The notes: generated by a model not told the origin, from the letters alone. DNA of 27,928 nt from Roseivirga sp. UBA6061 (GCA_002427745.1 DIYF01000121.1:10743-38670), one strand, 5' to 3'. Numbered from the stretch's first letter, positions 8,767-17,798 are shown. Numbers and translations are program-made.

Positions 8767-9947
8767 TAACTGAGCTTCAAAAGACAGAAATACAGGAATT
8801 TATACAGGATCATCTTTATGATGATCCTGCTTCATTAATGCTCAGGGCTCATAACTATCCTCATATGCCTATGAGAGAAGTGGTCGAGCAAATTCAATCC
8901 AAACGCAAGGCGAAGAGTAAACTACCTCAGTGGTTTGAGGCAACCGGTGTTATCTATCCACCGACATTGTCACTGGAGCAATGTTCCTCTCAGAAAACGG
9001 CTGAGTATAAGGCCTCTTTAGTGAGAGGTAAAACCATGGTTGACCTGACAGGGGGTATGGGAGTGGACACCTTTTATCTGTCCCGTTCTTTTGAAAACAG
9101 CCATTATGTAGAGCGCCATGAAAACCTGGTGGCCATTGCAGGGCATAACTTTAAGTGCCTTCAGGCAGATACAATTCATACGCATCAGCACCAGGCAGAG
9201 CAGTTCCTCAAAGAGCTGGATAAAAAAGTAGATCTGATTTATCTGGACCCTGCCAGGAGGGGGGCTCATAACAGTAAGGTCGTAAGATTTGAAGACTGCG
9301 AACCTGATGTTATTGCGCTTTTGCCAATGCTGCGTAATCACTCGGAAAGCTTGTTGATCAAGGCCTCCCCTATGTTGGATATCAAGGGGGCCATCAATGA
9401 CCTCGGAGAGGTGACAGCTGTACATGTGGTGGCGGATCGGAACGAGGTGAAGGAGTTGCTGTTTTTAATCAATGCCGATGCTTCTGCCAACCCGGTAGTT
9501 CATTCAGTGAATCTCAGGGGCGAGGAAGCCGAAGCTTTCAGTTTTGACTATGCATCTGAAGAAGAGGTGCTGCCCCATTTTGGTACAGCTTCCGGGTTTA
9601 TCTATGAACCCAATGCTGCTATTTTAAAGGCAGGAGGCTTTAAGTCAGCAGGGGCGCAATTCCCCGGATTACTGAAACTTCATGCCAATACACATCTTTA
9701 TACCTCCGCAGAACTTGTAGAGAACTTTCCGGGACGGTCTTTTCAGGTAGTTGATACACTTCAGATGAATAAGAAGCAATTACGAAAGAAATTACCTGAG
9801 CTAAAGGCAAACATAACGGTCCGTAATTTCCCGATGAGTGTAGATCAGATCCGTAAGAAAACTGGTTTGAGAGAGGGAGGGGAGGACTATGTCATTGCTA
9901 CACAGGATGTAAATGGTCCCTTGCTGCTTCATTGCCATCGGGTTTAG
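8763..9947 (+). CDS. Class I SAM-dependent methyltransferase with C-terminal THUMP-like domain
   Basis: 394 residues from a TTG start that overlaps the asd stop by four bases (TTGA), indicating translational coupling; no ATG lies near this point. Residues 92-102 (MVDLTGGMGVD) are the glycine-rich SAM-binding motif I, and LDPARR at 161-166 sits where methyltransferases carry the catalytic D/N-PP-Y-like loop. The N-terminal 85 residues are helical and basic (QSKRKAKSK). The overall plan resembles the Bacteroidota proteins annotated as class I methyltransferases with a ferredoxin-like or THUMP-like C-terminal region, suggesting an RNA substrate, but the target cannot be read from the sequence. 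The DPARR loop is unlike the NPPY loop of DNA/rRNA adenine methylases, so I do not assign a modification. Confidence 0.85.
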   Translation: MITELQKTEIQEFIQDHLYDDPASLMLRAHNYPHMPMREVVEQIQSKRKAKSKLPQWFEATGVIYPPTLSLEQCSSQKTAEYKASLVRGKTMVDLTGGMGVDTFYLSRSFENSHYVERHENLVAIAGHNFKCLQADTIHTHQHQAEQFLKELDKKVDLIYLDPARRGAHNSKVVRFEDCEPDVIALLPMLRNHSESLLIKASPMLDIKGAINDLGEVTAVHVVADRNEVKELLFLINADASANPVVHSVNLRGEEAEAFSFDYASEEEVLPHFGTASGFIYEPNAAILKAGGFKSAGAQFPGLLKLHANTHLYTSAELVENFPGRSFQVVDTLQMNKKQLRKKLPELKANITVRNFPMSVDQIRKKTGLREGGEDYVIATQDVNGPLLLHCHRV

Positions 9948-10039
9948 CCTGCCTGATATCCCATAATGAGGGCCTTGTCAAATAATCATTTTTCGATCTG
10001 ACAGATTTCTCTAACTTCTCACAGACCAATTTGTCCTTT

Positions 10040-11674
10040 ATGAGAAAGTTAAGTCTCCTTTTTACAGCCATCCTTTTTTTTCAACTGTCATGCAGTCAGA
10101 AAGCTTCTGAAGAAGTTCAGGGTCCTTCCATGGTGAGTTCCGCCCATCCATTAGCGACTCAGGCCGGGCTTGATATCCTGGCTAAGGGTGGTAATGCTTT
10201 TGATGCTGCTATAGCGATTGCCGCTGCGCTTAACGTAGTCGAACCCATGATGTCGGGGATGGGCGGCTACGGTACGATACTCGTGTATGATGCTACAACA
10301 AAAAGGGTACGCTACCTGGATTCGAGCGGCAAGATTCCGATCAATACCAATGCAGACCTGATGCGTGCTCCGACTCCGGATTACCTGGAAAACAGGAGAG
10401 GGGCCAAGACTGTTTCCACTCCGGGCAATGTCAATGCCTGGGCGGCCATGTCAGCTGAATACGGAGTTTTAGAGTGGTCTGACCTCTTCGAAAGTGCTAT
10501 CGATCTTTCTGAAAATGGTTTTGAGGTTTCTCCAAGACTGGGAGGCTATATCGAAAGAGCTTTTCCTGAGTTTTCTGATTACACCAAAGGCTTTTACGGA
10601 AAAGATGGAGTGCCGCTTCAGGCAGGAGAGAGGCTTATTCAGAAAGATCTGGCTGGCAGCTTTAAGCTGGTGGCAAATCAGGGTAAATCTGCCTTTTACG
10701 AAGGCAGTATTGGTCAGGCCGTAGATGGTATCATGAAGTCCACCGATGGGTTCCTGTCGGCAAAAGATTTAAAGAATGATAAGGCCGAATGGTGGGAGCC
10801 CATCAAAATCAATTACAAGGGATATGATGTATATACGGCCTCTCCTCCGGCTACCGCCTTCCCTTCACTGGTGCGGCTTGGCCTGATGACGCAAATGCCG
10901 GAAATGGAGCATAATAGCGCAGATTACCTTCATGCCTTTGCTGAAGTGACCAAGCATGCTTTCTGGAGCCGATTGAAATATGCCGGAGATCCGGAGATCA
11001 CTCCGCCACCGCTGGATATGCTCCTGTCAGAAGAGTACTGGCAGAAAACGGTAGCCAGCTTATCGAGGGGTAGAGCAACGGATTTTGTGCCCCCGGGAGC
11101 TGAGACCGAGAGTAAAAACACTACCCACTTTGTAGTGGCGGATCAGTGGGGCAATATTGTGAGTGCCACACAGACACTCGGCAACGTATTCGGTAGTCGC
11201 ATCATGGCAGAAGGAACCGGTATATGGCTCAATAACTCTCTGGCATACTGCACCTACGAACCCAAAGGAAACCCGATGGATGCTATTCCCGGTCAGCGAA
11301 AGCTATCGGGAGATTGCCCGACCATCATCATGAAAGATGGTAAGCCCTGGGCGGCACTGGGGACACCGGGCGGCCATACCATTGGCCAGAATGTGCCCCA
11401 GATCGTACTGAACCTGCTTGAGTTTGATATGAATATGCAGGAAGCCATTAATGCGCCTAAAATGACCTTTGTAGAGCCAAATACACTGGCTGTGGAAAAT
11501 GAAATTGGAGAGGCCGTTTTCAATGCTCTCAAAGAGAGGGGGCACAAAGTTCAGCGAACAAATCGCATTGGTAATGCCCATGGTCTCAGAATTCTCTATG
11601 ATGAGCAAGGAAACATTTCCGGTTATCAGGGTGGAGCAGATAAAAGAGGAGAGGGACTGGCGAAAGGGAATTGA
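10040..11674 (+). CDS. Gamma-glutamyltranspeptidase-family lipoprotein
   Basis: 544-residue member of the Ntn-hydrolase family that splits itself into large and small subunits and cleaves gamma-glutamyl bonds. ATG at 10040 is preferred over the in-frame TTG at 10031 because it opens a clean lipoprotein signal (MRKLSLLFTAILFFQLSC; lipidated Cys18). Family marks: GGNAFDAAIAIAAALNVVEP (50-69), GMGGYG (73-78), the autocleavage/nucleophile segment NTTHFVVAD with Thr361 as the expected new N-terminus, and GTPGGHTIGQ near 441. Odd points: the Arg of the LDFREMAP motif that holds the substrate carboxylate in E. coli GGT is replaced (YLDSSGKIP, 93-100), and SPGGSRI reads TPGGHTI. So it may be a GGT-like acylase or have another substrate. 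It converges on a small ORF 3 bases away; no terminator is seen directly after it. Confidence 0.9.
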   Translation: MRKLSLLFTAILFFQLSCSQKASEEVQGPSMVSSAHPLATQAGLDILAKGGNAFDAAIAIAAALNVVEPMMSGMGGYGTILVYDATTKRVRYLDSSGKIPINTNADLMRAPTPDYLENRRGAKTVSTPGNVNAWAAMSAEYGVLEWSDLFESAIDLSENGFEVSPRLGGYIERAFPEFSDYTKGFYGKDGVPLQAGERLIQKDLAGSFKLVANQGKSAFYEGSIGQAVDGIMKSTDGFLSAKDLKNDKAEWWEPIKINYKGYDVYTASPPATAFPSLVRLGLMTQMPEMEHNSADYLHAFAEVTKHAFWSRLKYAGDPEITPPPLDMLLSEEYWQKTVASLSRGRATDFVPPGAETESKNTTHFVVADQWGNIVSATQTLGNVFGSRIMAEGTGIWLNNSLAYCTYEPKGNPMDAIPGQRKLSGDCPTIIMKDGKPWAALGTPGGHTIGQNVPQIVLNLLEFDMNMQEAINAPKMTFVEPNTLAVENEIGEAVFNALKERGHKVQRTNRIGNAHGLRILYDEQGNISGYQGGADKRGEGLAKGN

Positions 11675-11677
11675 AGC

Positions 11678-11878
11678 TTATGGAATTTTGATCAGTACCA
11701 GCCAGATTGCTAAAAGGAGAAGCCACGGAATCCCATAATACTTTAATACCAGCATGCGGTTTTGTTTACTGGTCCACCAAAGTACCCACCAGGGCTGAAT
11801 TAACCCCATCAGGACGGTAAAGCCCATAAACCCTATGAGTAACTCCAGAATAAGCTTCATAAAATCGAAAAAGGCCAT
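11678..11878 (-). CDS. Small hypothetical membrane protein (two helices)
   Basis: 66 residues, not recognised as a known family. Two hydrophobic helices are visible, about residues 8-30 (KLILELLIGFMGFTVLMGLI) and 47-64 (YGIPWLLLLAIWLVLIKI), with a tryptophan-rich loop (QPWWVLWWTSKQNR) between them. It follows infB on the same strand, 44 bases after its stop, and lies 3 bases from the convergent gamma-glutamyltranspeptidase gene. The first ATG (11878) lies inside the 3' arm of the infB terminator hairpin; a second in-frame ATG at 11860 would give 60 residues starting MKLILELL and avoid the hairpin. The hydrophobic, coherent composition supports a real gene, but there is no independent proof. 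Confidence 0.5.
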   Translation of the reverse strand: MAFFDFMKLILELLIGFMGFTVLMGLIQPWWVLWWTSKQNRMLVLKYYGIPWLLLLAIWLVLIKIP

Positions 11879-11898
11879 TGCTTATTGCAACGGCCTTT
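11870..11898 (-). terminator. Intrinsic terminator of the rimP-nusA-infB operon
   Basis: Read on the minus strand, AAAGGCCGTTGC and GCAATGGCCTTT form a 12-bp stem with one G-U pair and a 5-base loop (AATAA), followed by further T residues (TTCG then ATTTTA). It lies 25 bases past the infB stop. The 3' arm contains the first ATG of the small membrane ORF. On the plus strand the same hairpin could weakly stop transcription coming from the gamma-glutamyltranspeptidase gene. Confidence 0.85.
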
Positions 11899-11922
11899 AA
11901 AGTATCTATTCTTAATTGAACC

Positions 11923-14730
11923 TTAAAGGGTTCTTTTCACTTCCTGTATTTCGAAACCTTCGATGATGTCTCCTACTTTGATATCATTGAAGCCTTTGAT
12001 GCTGATACCGCACTCGTAACCAGACTTCACTTCGTTCACATCATCCTTGAATCGCTTCAATTGGCCAATATCTCCGGTATAGGTTACAATACCATCTCTA
12101 ATCAGTCTGATCTGGTTGTTTCGCTTCACAAAACCATCGGTTACGTAACAACCGGCAACCGTACCCACCTTAGAGATTTTAAAGGTTTCACGTACTTCAA
12201 TGTTACCTGTGATTACCTCTTTCTCAGTTGGCTCAAGCAGACCTTCCATGGCATCTTTGATCTCGTTGATCGCATCGTAGATGATAGAATACAGTCTGAT
12301 TTCGATTTCCTCGTTCTCGGCAATCTTTCTGGCACCGCCTGAAGGTCTTACCTGGAAACCAAGAATAATCGCATCTGAAGCCGAGGCCAGCAGTACATCA
12401 GATTCAGAAATCTGTCCAACAGCCTTGTGAATGATATTCACCTGAACCTCTTCTGTAGAAAGCTTGAGCAACGAATCAGAGAGTGCCTCTACAGAACCGT
12501 CCACGTCACCTTTTACAATTACGTTGAGCTCCTTAAAGTTACCCACAGCCAGTCGTCTGCCAATCTCATCCAGAGTAATGTGTTTCTTGGTACGCACACT
12601 CTGCTCTCTCAGTATCTGCTCACGCTTGTTGGCAATTTCTCTGGCTTCCTTATCAGACTCCATCACATTAAAGCGGTCTCCGGCCTGAGGTGCTCCCGGA
12701 AGTCCGAGCATTTGTACCGGAGTAGCCGGGCCTACTTTTTTCAGGCGTTTTCCGCGATGGTCAAACATCGCTTTAACCTTACCAAAGTGTGATCCCGCCA
12801 ATACGATATCACCGATTTTCATGGTTCCGCCCTGTACCATCATGGTAGTCAGGTAACCACGGCCTTTATCAAGAGTGGCTTCAATTACTGAACCAACGGC
12901 TTTCTTATCAGGGTTGGCCTTCAGCTCAAGTAATTCTGCCTCGAGCAGTACTTTCTCAAGTAAGTCGTCAACGCCCTGCCCCGTCTTGGCAGATACTTCC
13001 TGACACTGATATTTACCACCCCAATCCTCTACCAGAATGTTCATCTGAGAAAGCTCTTCTCTGATTTTGTCTGGATTGGCATTGGGTTTATCTACTTTGT
13101 TAATAGCGATAACAATAGGTACCTGTGCTACCTGGGCGTGATTGATGGCCTCTTTTGTCTGAGGCATCACATTATCATCCGCAGCTACCACAATGATAAC
13201 CACATCTGTGATTTTCGCACCACGGGCACGCATCGCGGTAAAGGCTTCGTGACCCGGAGTATCGAGGAAAGCGATACGCTTGCCATCATCCGTCATCACA
13301 TCGTAGGCACCAATGTGCTGGGTAATACCCCCTGCTTCACCTTCTGTTACCTTAGAGTTTCTGATATAGTCAAGTAAAGATGTTTTACCGTGGTCTACGT
13401 GACCCATGATAGTCACAATAGGTGCTCTGTCGAGCAGTTCTTCTTCGGTATCTTCTTCCTCTACTACATCTATTTCTTCTTCAGCACTGATGAATTCTAC
13501 ATCAAAACCAAATTCATCTGCGATGATAGTAATAGCTTCGGCATCAAGTCTCTGGTTGATCGCAACGAACATACCCAGACCCATACAGGCGGAGATTACT
13601 TCGTTTACCGATACTTCCATCAGTGAGGAAAGGTCGTTGGCAGAGATAAACTCTGTTACCTTCAACACTTTAGACTCTTCCTGCTCCTGAAGCATCTTTT
13701 CTTCAGCAGCATCTGCCGCAGCATTTCTCTTCTCTTTTCTGTATTTGGCACGGTTGGCCTTGCCACCTCCCTTGCCACCACTCAGACGAGCGAGTGTTTC
13801 CTTAATCTGATCCTGGATTTGCTTATCGGTAAGCTCTTCCTTGGGTACCCTTTTGTTGCGATCTCCCCCACGCTGGTTTCCTCGCTGGTTACCACCGCGT
13901 TCGGGCCTTTCAACTCTGGTTTGCTGTATACGCTTTCTCGGGCGTTTTTTCTTATCCTCACCAGGCTTCTGAGCCTGCTTGGATTTATCGTCTTTTGGTT
14001 TCTTGGCTACCGGCTTAGGTAACTCAATTTTACCCAATACCTTCAGGCCCCGAAGCGAATCAGCTTTTGCCTCGATCACTTTTTCCTCCTTAGGAGCTTC
14101 TGTGCTCGCAGCCGGTGCTTCTTCTTTCTTAGGCTCTTCCTTTTTCGGAGCTTCAGGTTCTTTGGCCTTTTTAGGTTTAGGATCGAGGTCTATTTTCCCG
14201 ATTACCTTAATACCCGGCTTTTTAGGCTCTTCTTTTGCCACAACAGGCGCTGGTTCCGGCTCTGGTGTTGGTTCAGGGGCAGGAGCCGGTGCCTCTTCCT
14301 GAGGCTTCTCGGCCACCTCCTCTTTTACAGGAGCTTCCTCTTTCGGGGCTTCCTCAGGAGCCGGAGCTGGCGTGGGTTCTGGTTCTGCTGGTTTAGGCTC
14401 TGCCGCAGCAGGAGTCTCAGTCACCACACTCTTGATCAGTACTTTCTCTTCCTCTTCCGCTTTTTTAACAGGAGCCGGAGGTTCTGGTGTACCGGTCGAG
14501 AGGTTCTCGCCATGCTTTGTGCCGATGGTGAGATGTGACGCCTCCTCCTTTTCAGAAGCAGAGGCCGCAAACTCCTTGGCAAGCATACCATACTGCTCAC
14601 CAGTAATTTTGGAATTAGGGCTGCTGTCGACTTGAAAGCCTTTTTCAGACAAGAAGTCTACGATGGTGCTTCTGCCCACGTTTAACTTCCTTGCCACCTG
14701 GCTTAATCTCATCATCTTATGTTCTGACAT
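11923..14730 (-). CDS. infB: Translation initiation factor IF-2
   Basis: GTPase that brings initiator tRNA to the 30S subunit and promotes subunit joining. ATG at 14730 ([17 protein letters not shown]) is chosen over an in-frame TTG at 14736, giving 935 residues. Order: N-terminal IF2_N helix-turn domain (about 5-55); a long low-complexity linker rich in Glu, Pro, Ala and Lys (about 85-270), then an Arg/Gly-rich basic stretch ([14 protein letters not shown]); a second IF2_N-like domain (about 355-415); GTPase domain with GHVDHGKT (443-450), DTPGH (490-494) and NKVD (544-547); then the beta-barrel, IF2 and C-terminal domains ending [10 protein letters not shown]. The acidic-proline linker is typical of Bacteroidota IF-2. 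Last gene of rimP-nusA-infB, 37 bases after nusA. Several long plus-strand frames opposite the linker are compositional artefacts. Confidence 0.98.
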   Translation of the reverse strand: MSEHKMMRLSQVARKLNVGRSTIVDFLSEKGFQVDSSPNSKITGEQYGMLAKEFAASASEKEEASHLTIGTKHGENLSTGTPEPPAPVKKAEEEEKVLIKSVVTETPAAAEPKPAEPEPTPAPAPEEAPKEEAPVKEEVAEKPQEEAPAPAPEPTPEPEPAPVVAKEEPKKPGIKVIGKIDLDPKPKKAKEPEAPKKEEPKKEEAPAASTEAPKEEKVIEAKADSLRGLKVLGKIELPKPVAKKPKDDKSKQAQKPGEDKKKRPRKRIQQTRVERPERGGNQRGNQRGGDRNKRVPKEELTDKQIQDQIKETLARLSGGKGGGKANRAKYRKEKRNAAADAAEEKMLQEQEESKVLKVTEFISANDLSSLMEVSVNEVISACMGLGMFVAINQRLDAEAITIIADEFGFDVEFISAEEEIDVVEEEDTEEELLDRAPIVTIMGHVDHGKTSLLDYIRNSKVTEGEAGGITQHIGAYDVMTDDGKRIAFLDTPGHEAFTAMRARGAKITDVVIIVVAADDNVMPQTKEAINHAQVAQVPIVIAINKVDKPNANPDKIREELSQMNILVEDWGGKYQCQEVSAKTGQGVDDLLEKVLLEAELLELKANPDKKAVGSVIEATLDKGRGYLTTMMVQGGTMKIGDIVLAGSHFGKVKAMFDHRGKRLKKVGPATPVQMLGLPGAPQAGDRFNVMESDKEAREIANKREQILREQSVRTKKHITLDEIGRRLAVGNFKELNVIVKGDVDGSVEALSDSLLKLSTEEVQVNIIHKAVGQISESDVLLASASDAIILGFQVRPSGGARKIAENEEIEIRLYSIIYDAINEIKDAMEGLLEPTEKEVITGNIEVRETFKISKVGTVAGCYVTDGFVKRNNQIRLIRDGIVTYTGDIGQLKRFKDDVNEVKSGYECGISIKGFNDIKVGDIIEGFEIQEVKRTL

Positions 14731-14767
14731 GTTCAAATATCCCTTTTTTTATACTTAAAAAAAACTT

Positions 14768-16015
14768 CTATTGCTGATCAAACTCCTGTTTTAAGGTATC
14801 AAAAACGAATTTTACCGTCTCTTCCTCTAACTCAGTTCTTCTCACAATATCTGCCGGGTCAAGTGCTAATACACTTTTTGCTGTATCGAGACCGATGCGC
14901 TTTAATTCATCGATTACCCAGCTCTCGATTTCATCACCGAATTCATCCAGATCCACATCCTCTTCTTCAGCACCGGATAGTTCACGGAATACATCGATTT
15001 CAAGGCCTACCAGTTTAGAGGCAAGCTTGATGTTCTGTCCACCTTTACCAATGGCCAGTGATACCTGGTCAGGCTTAAGGTAAACCGCTACACGGCTTTC
15101 GTCATCCAAAACCTTCATGCTGGAGATTTTGGCAGGACTCAGAGCACGTGAGATGTACAACTCCATGTTATCAGTGAAGTTGATTACATCAATATTTTCA
15201 TTCTGAAGTTCACGTACGATACTGTGGATTCTGGATCCCTTCATACCCACACAGGCACCTACAGGGTCAATTCTGTCGTCATAAGACTCTACGGCCACTT
15301 TCGCTCTTTCTCCCGGCTCTCTTACTACCTTTTTAATAGTAATAAGGCCATCGTATACTTCAGGTACTTCACTTTCAAACAGTCTCTCAAGGAACTGACC
15401 GGAGGTTCTGGACAGGATAATCTTAGGATTACCATTTACCATATCCACGCGGTCTACAATCGCTCTTACAGACTCGCCTTTTCTGAATCGGTCTTTGGAA
15501 ATCTGCTCAAACTTAGGGATAGAAAGCTCATTGCCCTCTCCGTCCATCAGCAGCACCTCACGGCTCAGAATCTGGTATACTTCTGCATTGATGATTTCAC
15601 CAACCAGGTCTTTATACTTCTGATAAAGAATATCTTTTTCCAGGTCTTTGATACGCTGAATAAGGGTCTGGCGGGCAGTCATTACCGCTCTTCTTCCGAA
15701 GTCTACCAGTTTGATCTCCTCAGCTACTTCCTCACCAATTTCAAAATCGGGCTCAATCTCACGAGCGTCACTCAGGCTGATTTTGTCGTAGTCCCAGATA
15801 TCTTCAGAATTATCGTCTACAATTTCTCTGAAACGCCAGATCTCAAGGTCACCCTTGTCAGCATTGATAATAATGTCAAAATTATCGTCTACCTCGAATT
15901 TCTTCCTGATCATGGTTCTGAATACATCTTCCAGAATCCTGATCATGGTAGGCCTGTCTACGTTCTTGTTCTTTGCAAACTCTGCAAATGATTCGATTAA
16001 AATTCCACTGTCCAT
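14768..16015 (-). CDS. nusA: Transcription termination/antitermination factor NusA
   Basis: RNA polymerase-binding elongation factor affecting pausing, termination and antitermination. 415 residues: N-terminal polymerase-binding domain (1-130), S1 domain (about 137-205, ending ILSRT), KH1 with GACVGMKGSR (253-262), and KH2 with IGKGGQN (322-328). A short C-terminal helical region follows (LKRIGLDTAKSVLALDPADI), much smaller than the paired acidic repeats of E. coli NusA, as is usual in Bacteroidota. The signature VPEVYDGLITIKKVVREPGE (217-236) is intact. The start is 5 bases after the rimP stop, so the two are surely co-transcribed. Confidence 0.98.
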   Translation of the reverse strand: MDSGILIESFAEFAKNKNVDRPTMIRILEDVFRTMIRKKFEVDDNFDIIINADKGDLEIWRFREIVDDNSEDIWDYDKISLSDAREIEPDFEIGEEVAEEIKLVDFGRRAVMTARQTLIQRIKDLEKDILYQKYKDLVGEIINAEVYQILSREVLLMDGEGNELSIPKFEQISKDRFRKGESVRAIVDRVDMVNGNPKIILSRTSGQFLERLFESEVPEVYDGLITIKKVVREPGERAKVAVESYDDRIDPVGACVGMKGSRIHSIVRELQNENIDVINFTDNMELYISRALSPAKISSMKVLDDESRVAVYLKPDQVSLAIGKGGQNIKLASKLVGLEIDVFRELSGAEEEDVDLDEFGDEIESWVIDELKRIGLDTAKSVLALDPADIVRRTELEEETVKFVFDTLKQEFDQQ

Positions 16016-16020
16016 TTTCT

Positions 16021-16491
16021 TTACTTAAATGACACTAAAACATTCGCTTTTTCTATTTCATCAAATCCAATTGTAATCAATTGGTGAGTCACTTTCTTCT
16101 TCTCCTTTACCTCTTTGTTAAAACCAATGGTGGTTTCTTCCACAGACTCCAGCTTTCCCGAGATAGCTGATCCGTCTTTCAACTGAAGTTTCAGTCCTCT
16201 GCCCACATTTCGTTTGTACTGTCGGGTCAGCGTCAGTGGGTGATCAACTCCCGGTGAAGAAACCTCCAGAGTATAGGCCTGCTCGATAAGTTCATCTTCT
16301 TCAACCCTGTGTCCGACTGCCCTGCTTAAATCAGCGCAATCATCTATGTTCACCCCTTCATCACCTTCCAACAGGATCAGCACCTTCATTTTTCCGCCTG
16401 TACTGCCTTTGACAATGATGTCGACAATAAAGTAGGAATCGTCCTTTAAATTCTCCTCCGCTGCCTGCAGCAGTGTCTCCCTGATATCCAT
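16021..16491 (-). CDS. rimP: Ribosome maturation factor RimP
   Basis: 156-residue 30S assembly factor. The in-frame TTG at 16512 would add seven residues (MFIKVLV), but the ATG at 16491 gives the usual start MDIRETLLQAAEENL. The N-terminal alpha/beta domain contains GVNIDDCADLSRAVGHRVEE; the family signature LEVSSPGVDHPL follows, then the C-terminal SH3-like barrel (LKLQLKDG..ISGKLESVEE). First gene of the rimP-nusA-infB operon, preceded by a good Bacteroidota promoter and a stable leader hairpin. Confidence 0.96.
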   Translation of the reverse strand: MDIRETLLQAAEENLKDDSYFIVDIIVKGSTGGKMKVLILLEGDEGVNIDDCADLSRAVGHRVEEDELIEQAYTLEVSSPGVDHPLTLTRQYKRNVGRGLKLQLKDGSAISGKLESVEETTIGFNKEVKEKKKVTHQLITIGFDEIEKANVLVSFK

Positions 16492-16513
16492 TACTAAAAC
16501 TTTGATAAACAAA

Positions 16514-16535
16514 GAGGGGACTTTCGTGTCCCCTC
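16514..16535 (-). promoter_or_regulatory. Hairpin in the rimP leader
   Basis: GAGGGGAC (16514-16521) and GTCCCCTC (16528-16535) form a perfect 8-bp, mostly G-C stem with a 6-base loop. On the minus-strand transcript it ends 22 bases before the rimP ATG and lies about 20 bases downstream of the predicted transcription start. There is no U-run after it on the minus strand, so it is not a standard terminator in that direction; on the plus strand it is followed by CTTTT, but no plus-strand gene lies just upstream. A role in leader stability or autoregulation is an inference. Confidence 0.6.
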
Positions 16536-16559
16536 CTTTTGATTATCGGTAAAGCATCG

Positions 16560-16590
16560 CAAAAGTAAGGCTTTTTTAATTCATTTCAAA
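16560..16590 (-). promoter_or_regulatory. Bacteroidota-type promoter of rimP-nusA-infB
   Basis: On the minus strand, TTTG (16587-16590) is followed after 19 bases by TACTTTTG (16560-16567), an exact match to the Bacteroidota consensus TTTG / TAnnTTTG with normal spacing. Transcription would start near 16553, giving a leader of about 60 bases. Confidence 0.8.
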
Positions 16591-16652
16591 TATTGAAACG
16601 AAACCTATTTTATTAAGAAAACCGTATTAATTTCGAGGCAAACCTGAGAGTT

Positions 16653-17651
16653 ATGAAGCGAGTAGTGTCGGTATTATTAATATGTTTCCTTGCTTTTTCC
16701 TGTTCCGATTCCGGAGGCAGTTCTGAAAAGAAAACGGCCAATACCAAACCTCTGGTGACAGCTCCTGCCTTTGATGGGGATCGGGCCTATGATTTTGTAC
16801 AGAAGCAGGTTGATTTTGGGCCGAGGGTGCCTAATAGCCAGGCTCATAAAGAGGCTTCTATATGGCTGAAGGAACAATTCGAATCTTTTGGAGCAAAGGT
16901 TTATATGCAGGAGTTTGAAAGCTTTGCCTATGATGGTACCAAACTTGACCTGGTGAATATCATCGCTTCTTATAACCCGGAAGCCAAGAAGAGAATTCTG
17001 TTAGCAGCCCACTGGGATACGAGGCCTTTTGCTGATCGAGATAAAGAGGATACCAGGGCACCTATAGATGGAGCCAATGATGGAGGTAGTGGTGTAGGTG
17101 TACTCTTAGAGGTTGCCAGGGTTATTGGGGCCAATGAAGGACCTAAAGTGGGTGTGGATATCATCCTCTTTGATGGAGAGGACTGGGGTGAACATGCTGA
17201 AGATGGGCATATTGCACTGCCTGCAGGACAAGAAACCTGGTGGTGCCTGGGCTCGCAATACTGGAGCAAGAACAAACATATTCCCAACTATTCTGCTTAC
17301 TACGGTATTCTGCTGGATATGGTAGGGGCTAAGGACGCGACTTTTTATTATGATGGTAACTCTCAGCAAAACGCAGCAAGGGTTTTAACCAAGGTATGGG
17401 AGCGTGGACATGCACTGGGGCACGGCAAATACTTTGTGCAGAAACTTGGTATGGCTGGAATCATAGATGATCATGTCTATGTCAACAAGCTCGCTCGTAT
17501 ACCCATGATTGATATTATAGATTACCGACCTGATGAGCAATGGAGCTTTACTCCGGTGTGGCATACCCAGGCAGACAATATGGAGAACATTGACAGAACT
17601 ACACTGAAAGTAGTGGGTGAGGTAGTGCTCAGCATGCTGTATAATGAGTAA
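16653..17651 (+). CDS. Glutaminyl-peptide cyclotransferase lipoprotein (M28 fold)
   Basis: 332 residues with a lipoprotein signal (MKRVVSVLLICFLAFSC, lipidated Cys17), so it probably acts in the periplasm or on the outer membrane. The family converts N-terminal Gln to pyroglutamate. Zinc-site and catalytic segments are in the expected order: AAHWDTRPF (118-126), DGANDGGSGVGVLLE with Asp143, FDGEDWGE with Glu176/Asp177, LLDMVGAKD with Asp222, and VWHTQADNMENID with His304. The insert TWWCLGSQYWSKN is characteristic of bacterial type II glutaminyl cyclases rather than ordinary M28 aminopeptidases, which would show two zinc sites. A monocistronic unit: its own terminator follows, and it diverges from rimP. 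Confidence 0.88.
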   Translation: MKRVVSVLLICFLAFSCSDSGGSSEKKTANTKPLVTAPAFDGDRAYDFVQKQVDFGPRVPNSQAHKEASIWLKEQFESFGAKVYMQEFESFAYDGTKLDLVNIIASYNPEAKKRILLAAHWDTRPFADRDKEDTRAPIDGANDGGSGVGVLLEVARVIGANEGPKVGVDIILFDGEDWGEHAEDGHIALPAGQETWWCLGSQYWSKNKHIPNYSAYYGILLDMVGAKDATFYYDGNSQQNAARVLTKVWERGHALGHGKYFVQKLGMAGIIDDHVYVNKLARIPMIDIIDYRPDEQWSFTPVWHTQADNMENIDRTTLKVVGEVVLSMLYNE

Positions 17652-17677
17652 CACCCTCTGAAGAAATTCTATAGTTG

Positions 17678-17705
17678 AAAGCTCCTTGATAAAGGGGCTT
17701 TTTTT
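17678..17705 (+). terminator. Intrinsic terminator after the glutaminyl cyclase gene
   Basis: AAAGCTCC (17678-17685) pairs with GGGGCTTT (17694-17701), 8 bp with one G-U pair and an 8-base loop, and runs directly into a T tract to 17705. It begins 26 bases after the stop codon. Confidence 0.85.
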
Positions 17706-17780
17706 GTGCTTTTAAGTTTTGCGATTGCCATGTTCTATAAACCGTTCGCAGAATACAGACGACATCTGTAACCAGTTTGC

Positions 17781-17798
17781 CTAACGATCGTTTGTTAG
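17781..17798 (+). promoter_or_regulatory. Palindromic operator overlapping the acyl-CoA dehydrogenase promoter
   Basis: CTAACGATCGTTTGTTAG holds a perfect 10-bp palindrome (AACGATCGTT, 17783-17792) inside a second pair of arms (CTAAC / GTTAG). The form is like operators of TetR-type repressors. It covers the predicted -33 element at 17791-17794 and ends 44 bases before the start codon. Confidence 0.5.

Noticed and set aside
10022..10038. CAATTTG just before the gamma-glutamyltranspeptidase gene as a -7 promoter element
   Set aside because: It lacks the TA of TAnnTTTG and would leave almost no leader before the ATG at 10040.
13390..14635. Several plus-strand frames opposite the infB linker, rich in Ser, Gly and Ala
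   Set aside because: They are the complement of the Glu/Pro/Ala/Lys low-complexity linker of IF-2, whose codons give few stops in antisense.
15224..15991. 255-residue plus-strand frame opposite nusA
   Set aside because: Fully antisense to nusA, whose S1 and KH motifs are intact; no recognisable domain and no promoter.
16628..16635. TAATTTCG as a promoter element for the glutaminyl cyclase gene
   Set aside because: It has a mismatch in the TTTG part, and the nearest TTG upstream is about 32 bases away, too far for a -33 element.
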